Positions 27,130 to 32,353 of a stretch of DNA of 32,353 nt are shown here, in pieces. The DNA is taken from positions 1-32,353 of the forward strand of contig CAJXZL010000026.1 of the NCBI GenBank assembly GCA_913063165.1, written 5' to 3'. Below the pieces are notes generated by a model. The model saw only the letters and a program-made list of their open reading frames with translations. It searched no databases and was not told the origin of the DNA. The stretch comes from an uncultured Saccharospirillaceae bacterium (GTDB lineage: Bacteria > Pseudomonadota > Gammaproteobacteria > Pseudomonadales > Natronospirillaceae). The translations under genes and the position numbers were made by a program. Position 1 is the first letter of the stretch; the number at the start of each line of letters is the position of its first letter.

Positions 27130-28083
27130 GTGACTCCTGTGTCCCAAATTGCGTTAGATGCATCCTGTGATTTTCCACGCACCTACTTGGAACAACATGG
27201 TGTGCACATCATTCCATCACACTATGTATTGAAAGGATTGCCAGAAATTGATACCGGCGATGTCAAGTTCACCCAGGCGTTTTATAGCAACCCACAAAAA
27301 CAACAGATGACACCGCTTCTGGCTTATGGCGCGAACGAAACCGCCACCGTCGCCCAATCAATCGACCGATTGATCAAAAGCAACATCAACCACCTCACGA
27401 TTTTGACAGCCTCAGAACATTTTTCGAAAATGCATGTGATGATTCGGGATATTACGTTCCAAAACCGCGATCACATAGCCGCAGTTCGCAAAAATGCAGG
27501 CATCCTTAGCCCGATAAAAATCAAGGTCATCGACAGCAATTGTATATTGTCTGGGTATGGTTTGGTCGCCTATGAAGCCATTAGGTACACCACTGAAAAA
27601 GCCTTACCACCAGAGCAACTCAGTGGTGTATTGGCAAGACTTAGCAATCGGGTGGATACCTTTATTTCTGTTGCAAGCTACGACGCCTTCAAATACCTTT
27701 CGACGCAATTTGATTTGACGTCGACCTTTGACCAAAAACTATCTTGGTTACAGATGAAAAAGTTACAAATGACCGGACAGTCAGTGAATCTGCTGTTCAC
27801 TCAAAAGCGCTTCGAATTTGGGGAAATCCACAAAGACCGCCCAGTGGCAACCCAACAATTATTCAACGAAGTATTAACCCGCCTAAAAACCGGCCAGTAC
27901 CAACCGCGCATCAATATCAGTATGGCGGCAAGCCGCTCTGAGATTCGCACGCACCAAGTGTTGAATCAATTTATCAGCGATGCACAGCGACTGGGCGCCA
28001 AGGTAACAGTTAACATGATGAGTGTGTCAGGGGTAGCGATGGTAGGTAGGAATGCCATTTCGGTCAGTGCTATTAAGGTCTGA
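27130..28083 (+). CDS. DegV family fatty-acid-binding protein
   Basis: 317 residues starting at GTG one base after the nth stop, with AAGG nine bases before it. The fold marks are the start IALDASCDFPRTYLEQHGVHIIPSHY, the TILTASEHFSK strand-loop and KVIDSNCILSGYG, which line up with DegV domain 1 and the linker. DegV proteins bind a fatty acid; some are the FakB subunits of fatty acid kinase in Gram-positives. No FakA is visible here, and several usual DegV positions are changed, so this is a diverged member. It is unusual to find it right behind nth. Confidence 0.82.
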   Translation: MTPVSQIALDASCDFPRTYLEQHGVHIIPSHYVLKGLPEIDTGDVKFTQAFYSNPQKQQMTPLLAYGANETATVAQSIDRLIKSNINHLTILTASEHFSKMHVMIRDITFQNRDHIAAVRKNAGILSPIKIKVIDSNCILSGYGLVAYEAIRYTTEKALPPEQLSGVLARLSNRVDTFISVASYDAFKYLSTQFDLTSTFDQKLSWLQMKKLQMTGQSVNLLFTQKRFEFGEIHKDRPVATQQLFNEVLTRLKTGQYQPRINISMAASRSEIRTHQVLNQFISDAQRLGAKVTVNMMSVSGVAMVGRNAISVSAIKV

Positions 28084-28095
28084 CCAAAACTGGAA

Positions 28096-29067
28096 TTATG
28101 AGTTTTTCAATGATGAGGCTTGGCGCAACAAATGATTTTCGCCCAATGCCGTTAGTTGCCATTGCCCCTGTGTCATCGCAACCAATCCTTGCGCCATCAA
28201 ATTCACTTTGATGACATTGAACAGGTTGGTTTGAAGCCTAAGATCAACGAAGGCATGGGCCTGCGGAAAACGCCTTTTAAGGCTGGCTTTTTCACGCTCT
28301 AGAATTTGATCACCCAGCACAGTTCTCACACTATTTTCTCTGCTCGGGTTGAGCAATTGTGGACCCAAAGCCAAGAAAATATCGTTCCACGTCAGATTCA
28401 CGCGACCTGATTCATTCTTCATGGTGCCACCATAAAAAACCTTACAATCATAATCAATCGTGACTTCAGAATTGTCTACTTCCAGCTTTTTATTGGCTCT
28501 TGCATCTGTAAGCGCTGCTTTTAAAAGGGCAATTTGTCTGTCGGTTGACACACTGGCATTACCATCACCAGAGTCTGCATCTGTGCCTTTTTTAATCCAG
28601 CCGCCAGCAGGGTAATTGGTATGCAGTTTCTCATAGGCTTTTTCAGTGGCATGACGAAGACCTTCAGCGTTATGCCACTCGTAATAATGGCCTGCCTTAA
28701 GCAAGGATACAAAATCTGCCTGTCGACGGGCGTCATCGTCATTTAAGATTGTTTTGTGAACGCCTTTGTAAACCAAACTCAGCATAGGAATGTTTTTGGC
28801 TTGAATGGCTGCCACCATTTGATGTACAAAGCCAGCGCCACCAGGCGTTAGCGGGGCATAGCGTAGATTTGTTAATACGATGGCATAGTCGGCATCAGCC
28901 AAACATTTTTGATTTAGCTTCAACCGGTCGGTATCAGAGACATCAGGAAACGAAAACCCACTGACAAAGGCCCCCAAGCCTACCAAGGTTTCGCATACCA
29001 AACGGCGGTCGTCTTCCAGCTCGTGGGCTGCACTGATAACGACTATTTGTAATCTACTTTGTGACAT
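28096..29067 (-). CDS. DUF4062 protein with C-terminal winged-helix-like region
   Basis: 323 residues from the ATG at 29067 (GAGG just upstream); an in-frame ATG at 29085 would add six residues. Residues 1-150 match the DUF4062 pattern as I know it: an opening strand RLQIVVISAAHELEDDRRLVC, then ADADYAIVLTNLRYAPL, an NIPMLSLVY strand and a linker ending NYPAGGWIKKG. The C-terminal 60 residues (LQTNLFNVIKVNLMAQGLV...WQLTALGENHLL) look like a winged helix. DUF4062 is found in signalling and defence-type proteins, often as an N-terminal module; the activity is not established. It lies directly after nudL on the same strand. Confidence 0.75.
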   Translation of the reverse strand: MSQSRLQIVVISAAHELEDDRRLVCETLVGLGAFVSGFSFPDVSDTDRLKLNQKCLADADYAIVLTNLRYAPLTPGGAGFVHQMVAAIQAKNIPMLSLVYKGVHKTILNDDDARRQADFVSLLKAGHYYEWHNAEGLRHATEKAYEKLHTNYPAGGWIKKGTDADSGDGNASVSTDRQIALLKAALTDARANKKLEVDNSEVTIDYDCKVFYGGTMKNESGRVNLTWNDIFLALGPQLLNPSRENSVRTVLGDQILEREKASLKRRFPQAHAFVDLRLQTNLFNVIKVNLMAQGLVAMTQGQWQLTALGENHLLRQASSLKNS

Positions 29068-29085
29068 GTAGCCTCTTTCGTCCAT

Positions 29086-29703
29086 TCACGATTGTGTGGG
29101 GCCAGGTGGCCGTTTATCGTGTGGCATTTTCATTTTATACGCGATGTTTAAAAAATTCACAATGATCATCGCAGTTAGTCCCCAGATACGATGATTCTGG
29201 ACATGATATTCAGGCATTTTCCATGAAAAACCTTTAAATTCATAGGTTTGAATCACCGGCTTTTCAGAAATAAAGTAAGACAATGGTACCGTAAAGATAT
29301 GGCTCAACTCGTCTGGATTGGCAGTTAACGGTGCTACTTGTTCTGCAAATGCCACCACCGGCTGCACACGTATGCCATTTTTGGAAATAATCTGGTCAAG
29401 TTGCCCCAGAATTCTGACATTTTTTGATGCCAAACCGATTTCTTCGTGGGTCTCTCGTAAGGCTGTGTGAATCAAACTGTCATCGTCGTCTTCAACCTTG
29501 CCTCCAGGAAATGCGATTTCTCCTGCATGCGAATTCATGTGGGCAGCGCGTACTGTCAACACCAGCTCTAATTCACCCTGATCATTTTCAATGAAAGGCA
29601 ATAAAACCGCCGCGTCCCCATAATCACCTGCTATCGCCAACGGCTTATAGGTCCTGAGCGCCCCGTAAATTTGGTCGATGCCACTCTTATCAAATTTAAT
29701 CAT
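29086..29703 (-). CDS. nudL: CoA pyrophosphatase-type Nudix hydrolase
   Basis: 205 residues. LTVRAAHMNSHAGEIAFPGG is the CoA-pyrophosphatase (UPF0035) extension directly before the Nudix box, which continues VEDDDDSLIHTALRETHEEIG; the Glu of Gx5E is an Asp, as is common in this branch. Related enzymes cut CoA and its derivatives to phosphopantetheine and 3',5'-ADP. The ATG at 29703 has AGGG nine bases upstream. The stop abuts the DUF4062 gene, so the two are likely one transcript. The exact substrate is an inference from the motif. Confidence 0.88.
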   Translation of the reverse strand: MIKFDKSGIDQIYGALRTYKPLAIAGDYGDAAVLLPFIENDQGELELVLTVRAAHMNSHAGEIAFPGGKVEDDDDSLIHTALRETHEEIGLASKNVRILGQLDQIISKNGIRVQPVVAFAEQVAPLTANPDELSHIFTVPLSYFISEKPVIQTYEFKGFSWKMPEYHVQNHRIWGLTAMIIVNFLNIAYKMKMPHDKRPPGPTQS

Positions 29704-29969
29704 GCATGACGACCCTATAGATAACGGACAACAAATGAATCAAACAAAATCAATGGTATTACGGCACACCAGCATCGTTCGGATCATGCTGAGTAAAATA
29801 GGTAACTCAGGGCACCGAGTCACGATTATAGCGATCCATCGATATTCATTAACACCTAAAATATCATAGAAATGCCAAGCCAAACCACTTAGTATCTTTA
29901 GCAATCCATTCGTTAATCAATAGCTTACTTTATTAATGATGCCAGCCGCGTTTAAAACAAGGGTTTGAG

Positions 29970-30521
29970 ATGAAATATTGCAGCCTATGTGGGCACAAAG
30001 TCGTGTTGCGGGTGCCAGAAGACGACCACCGTATGCGTTCGGTCTGCACCCATTGTGACCATATTCATTATGAAAACCCTCGGGTAATTACCGGCACCCT
30101 ACCCGTTTGGGAAGGGAAAATATTGTTGTGCAAACGCGGTATTGAACCCAGATTAGGATACTGGACATTACCCGGTGGCTTTTTGGAAAACGGTGAGTCT
30201 CTGGTTGACGGTGCCTTACGTGAAACTGAAGAGGAAGCCTGCGCACAAGTGATTCCAAGCCAATTGATATCGATTATTAGTTTGCCAACGGTGAATCAAA
30301 TTCACTGTTTCCATCTTGCTGACATGGTCAGTCCGGCATTTGCAACAACACCCGAAAGCACTGAAATTGCGTTGGTCGCCTTAGAGGACATTCCTTGGGA
30401 CGACATTGCATTCAAGACGGTCAAAAAGACCTTAGAACATTACTGTGCTTTTTATGACCAGGATAGGATACCCCTACTAGAAACCAGCATAACACCCCCA
30501 CCGCGTCCTGCCGTGGCCTAA
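29970..30521 (+). CDS. Nudix hydrolase with N-terminal zinc ribbon
   Basis: 183 residues. A zinc ribbon opens the protein (CSLCG at 4-8 and CTHC around residue 26) followed by HIHYENPRVI, the arrangement seen in NudC-like enzymes. The full Nudix box is present and regular: GGFLENGESLVDGALRETEEEAC. It is shorter than NADH pyrophosphatase NudC and lacks its SQPWPFP signature, so the substrate is open (a dinucleotide such as ADP-ribose, FAD or NADH is possible). It stands alone; its stop overlaps that of the convergent TipAS gene by 4 bases. Confidence 0.88.
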   Translation: MKYCSLCGHKVVLRVPEDDHRMRSVCTHCDHIHYENPRVITGTLPVWEGKILLCKRGIEPRLGYWTLPGGFLENGESLVDGALRETEEEACAQVIPSQLISIISLPTVNQIHCFHLADMVSPAFATTPESTEIALVALEDIPWDDIAFKTVKKTLEHYCAFYDQDRIPLLETSITPPPRPAVA

Positions 30522-30925
30522 CTGACACGGTGTCGTCGCACATAGACGGACACAGCCTTTCCCATGAAAGCCGCTAATTCGGGATGAAATGCGTCAAAAT
30601 TGGCTTTAAAGCGTGGGTCTTGCACATAGGTATCAGCGAGCCCCTGTAATTGGTCCAATCGAGGCGTCCAAAAATAGGCCATGTGATGGCGCCACCGGCT
30701 GATGACTGCTTGAACCTTGGGACTCTCAGGACCGAACGCCATCACCGCGACTATTTCTGTATATATCTGGTTGCCGTCATCCAAAATGGCCTGTTTTTGC
30801 TGTTCACTATAGCTTCGCCACTTTCGCTGAGAATCTTTTACGGTTTTCGCATCGTATTGCAGTTGCGCTTCATCTGCATAGGCCGCCATTTGCTGCTCAT
30901 CAATACTGCCAAAAAGTGTTTGCAT
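30518..30925 (-). CDS. Stand-alone TipAS-domain protein
   Basis: 135 residues from the ATG at 30925, preferred because AGGTGG lies five bases upstream; an ATG at 30991 without a ribosome site would give 157. The C-terminal pattern (YFWTPRLDQLQGLADTYVQDPRFKANFDAFHPELAAFMGKAVSVY) matches the TipAS ligand-binding domain of TipA-type MerR regulators. No MerR helix-turn-helix is present in either version, so it would bind a ligand without acting on DNA itself. In TipA the domain captures thiopeptide antibiotics via a cysteine; this protein contains no cysteine. The function here is unknown. Confidence 0.78.
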   Translation of the reverse strand: MQTLFGSIDEQQMAAYADEAQLQYDAKTVKDSQRKWRSYSEQQKQAILDDGNQIYTEIVAVMAFGPESPKVQAVISRWRHHMAYFWTPRLDQLQGLADTYVQDPRFKANFDAFHPELAAFMGKAVSVYVRRHRVS

Positions 30926-31154
30926 GGGTACCACCTGATCTTCGGTATTAGCTACAGTCGGCGACGTGGTCCTGAGCCCAAAAAGTCCCATTAACCAAAC
31001 GTCACAATGCCCGCGTTTCGCTTAGTGACATAATAGGATATTTACCAGTGATTGCCAGCTTGTTTCAGCCATTGATCGAGCACACTAAAATCTGTCAAAA
31101 AATGACCAAAAAGACATTAATTCCCAGTTATTTCAACAATTTAGAAAACAACCA

Positions 31155-31182
31155 TTGACAACAATTTCTCTGTCAGTATGAT
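31155..31182 (+). promoter_or_regulatory. Strong sigma-70 promoter of tRNA-Ser
   Basis: TTGACA (31155-31160), a 16-bp spacer and TATGAT (31177-31182): a perfect -35 and a near-perfect -10. It ends 12 bases before the tRNA, so transcription starts within a few bases of the mature 5' end. The rest of the 30992-31154 gap holds nothing I can name. Confidence 0.8.
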
Positions 31183-31194
31183 TGCCAACGTTCC

Positions 31195-31282
31195 GGAGAG
31201 GTGGCAGAGTGGCCGAATGCACTGGTCTTGAAAACCAGCGACGGGTGACCGTCCGTGGGTTCAAATCCCACCCTCTCCGCCA
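31195..31282 (+). tRNA. tRNA-Ser (anticodon UGA)
   Basis: 88 bases including an encoded CCA. Acceptor stem GGAGAGG pairs with CCTCTCC; the anticodon arm is CTGGT-CTTGAAA-ACCAG with anticodon TGA; the long variable arm (GACGGGTGACCGTC) is typical of tRNA-Ser; the T-arm is GTGGGTTCAAATCCCAC. All stems pair. Confidence 0.97.
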
Positions 31283-31288
31283 TATTCC

Positions 31289-31309
31289 ATTAAGACCACT
31301 GGTCTTAAT
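31289..31309. repeat. 21-bp perfect palindrome after tRNA-Ser
   Basis: ATTAAGACCA-C-TGGTCTTAAT: 10-bp perfect arms with a one-base centre, seven bases after the tRNA. Ten bases of it (CACTGGTCTT, 31297-31306) are identical to the anticodon arm of the tRNA (31220-31229). It is followed by the terminator at 31318. Confidence 0.9.
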
Positions 31310-31317
31310 ACATTAGG

Positions 31318-31348
31318 GTCGCACCGTAGAACGGATGCGGCTTTTTTT
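31318..31348 (+). terminator. Rho-independent terminator of tRNA-Ser
   Basis: GTCGCACCG / CGGATGCGGC form a stem with a single bulged A and loop TAGAA, followed by seven T (31342-31348). It separates the tRNA from the downstream barrel protein gene. Confidence 0.85.
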
Positions 31349-31389
31349 GTGCCTGCAACTACTGCTAACCCTGACCATAAAGGAACGTC

Positions 31390-32016
31390 ATGAAAAGCGT
31401 CATCATTCCAACCTTGATACTGTGTTTGTCTTCAACCGCTGTACTCGCAAAGAAGCCCAATTTAAAAACGCTCGCTTTTCAAAATGTGACAGCGACCATG
31501 GGTACACAATCTGCCAACTACGACCAAAACACCCATTGGGATGCAAAAGCGTTGGCTTTTAACGCCAGTTATCTCATGAATGAGACGCTCTATTTTATGG
31601 TGCAGCATGAGCAGGTGTATGCAACGGGCGACCTTGGCACTGCAGCCGGTGAGTATAATACCCGTGGCCCGTTCGTGGGCGCTGGCTATAGAGCTCCAGT
31701 AAATTACACCAAAGATTTCTATTTCCAGTTCTTAATCGGTGATCTTGAGACTGAAACCTATTCAGATAAGACACTCACCAATCAATCGGATAAAAACGCG
31801 ATGGCGCTGCGTTTTGGCATCAAAAATTATAGCTCTGAGAAGTTGCTGATCGATACATGGATAGAGCGAACGGATGCTGAGGGTGACACTGCGCACAGCC
31901 TAGGCAGAAGCTACAACCTCCTACTGGGTACCCGCGTGCTTGTTGGCGGTGCTGTCGATTATAACTTCGACGCCCAAGAGTTTGGATGGGGACTTACCTT
32001 CACACTCGGTCTGTAA
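31390..32016 (+). CDS. Secreted protein, probable small outer-membrane beta-barrel
   Basis: 208 residues with a clean signal peptide (MKSVIIPTLILCLSSTAVLA, cut likely after VLA). The mature part shows alternating amphipathic strands (FNASYLMNETLYFMVQHEQVYA, RGPFVGAGYRA, FYFQFLIGDLE, NLLLGTRVLVGGAVDYNF, FGWGLTFTLGL) as in eight- to ten-strand outer-membrane barrels. The last residue is Leu rather than the usual aromatic. I do not recognise a named family. AAAGGA lies six bases before the ATG. It is bounded by terminators and so is a single-gene unit; its promoter should lie in 31349-31385, but none is obvious. Confidence 0.75.
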   Translation: MKSVIIPTLILCLSSTAVLAKKPNLKTLAFQNVTATMGTQSANYDQNTHWDAKALAFNASYLMNETLYFMVQHEQVYATGDLGTAAGEYNTRGPFVGAGYRAPVNYTKDFYFQFLIGDLETETYSDKTLTNQSDKNAMALRFGIKNYSSEKLLIDTWIERTDAEGDTAHSLGRSYNLLLGTRVLVGGAVDYNFDAQEFGWGLTFTLGL

Positions 32017-32036
32017 AAACCTTGTTAAAACCGATA

Positions 32037-32060
32037 GCCCACCTACAAAGGTGGGCTTTT
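32037..32060 (+). terminator. Rho-independent terminator after the barrel protein gene
   Basis: GCCCACCT-ACAA-AGGTGGGC with a perfect 8-bp GC-rich stem, followed by TTTT, 21 bases after the stop. Confidence 0.92.
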
Positions 32061-32353
32061 CAAGCACAAGGGATGCACGCTCGGTTTTTAATATCCAAAC
32101 CAAAATTAACAGATAGCCACCCTCGTGGAGAAATTTGTTCTTCGTAATTGGAACCCCGTCAGACAGTCAGAATAAACTAGCCAATAACGAGTCTTTTCAA
32201 AGTCTGTTAAATGATGACAGCTGTTTGGTGACCATATCAAAGCAGCTACATTTAGCCGACCAGTTTTCGCCACAGACATAAATGGGGTGGCTATTGTTGT
32301 ACCCAAAAAGAGATTGAAGCCCTAAAATGTAATAGATTGGCAGAGTACGATGA
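32061..32353. other. Right-hand end, no supported gene
   Basis: No frame with both a start and a family resemblance. The plus frame through 32114-32281 is open for about 50 codons (…NNESFQSLLNDDSC…LHLADQFSPQT then stop) but has no ATG/GTG at its head, only a TTG without a ribosome site. A minus-strand frame covering the same bases has no recognisable content. A gene may begin just beyond the window. Confidence 0.4.

Noticed and set aside
28096-30991. Complete defence island
   Set aside because: No nuclease, helicase, STAND NTPase, CRISPR or toxin-antitoxin pair is recognisable; only the DUF4062 gene hints at it.
31195-31309. Intact integrated element at tRNA-Ser
   Set aside because: No integrase, excisionase or matching second core lies near; only a 10-base repeat is present, so no element is claimed.
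32106-32306. 66-residue minus-strand frame near the right end
   Set aside because: No ribosome site or family resemblance; it lies opposite the more protein-like plus frame.

Overview
The window reads as a chromosomal stretch of a gammaproteobacterium, most likely a free-living aquatic or marine one (inference from gene content, not from a database search). Several gene sets occur in gammaproteobacterial order: ihfB-lapA-lapB, purM-purN-DUF3108 divergent from DUF2066-perM, mrp divergent from metG, and rsxABCDGE-nth. Genes are tightly packed, stop/start overlaps of the GTGA/ATGA type are common, and several genes start with GTG or TTG. I saw no insertion sequence, phage, integrase or CRISPR array.

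Layout. 1-75 is a tRNA-Glu (minus strand). 214-2039 (minus) holds ihfB, lapA and lapB: the nucleoid protein IHF beta and the pair that controls LpxC turnover and so LPS synthesis. 2378-5311 (minus) holds a small zinc-ribbon-like protein, the pseudouridine synthase TruC and an Atm1-type ABC exporter. A lone plus-strand gene (5381-5866) resembles a degenerate DEDD exonuclease. 5889-14209 (minus) is a long co-directional run of DUF2066, PerM, the four subunits of heterotetrameric sarcosine oxidase (soxBDAG) and Hda. The sox operon lies between perM and hda, genes that often sit close together without it. 14533-16989 (plus) is purM-purN plus a DUF3108 envelope protein. 17038-18809 (minus) is an outer-membrane barrel protein coupled to the Fe-S carrier Mrp/ApbC. 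19001-31000 starts with metG, then a complete Rsx/Rnf electron-transfer complex followed by endonuclease III (nth) and a DegV protein.

The right end (28096-32353) is the most accessory-looking part. It has a DUF4062 protein behind a CoA-type Nudix hydrolase, a second zinc-ribbon Nudix hydrolase, a TipAS-domain protein without its DNA-binding half, a tRNA-Ser with a very good promoter, a 21-bp palindrome that repeats part of its anticodon arm, and a secreted barrel-type protein with strong terminators on both sides.

How the genes work together. Sarcosine oxidase oxidises sarcosine to glycine, passing the methyl group to tetrahydrofolate as 5,10-methylene-THF; PurN, encoded nearby, uses 10-formyl-THF. 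Mrp, Rsx and Nth are linked by Fe-S biology: Mrp carries clusters, Rsx moves electrons (in E. coli it keeps SoxR reduced), and Nth is a cluster-containing repair enzyme. All functions are assigned by recognising families and motifs by eye.
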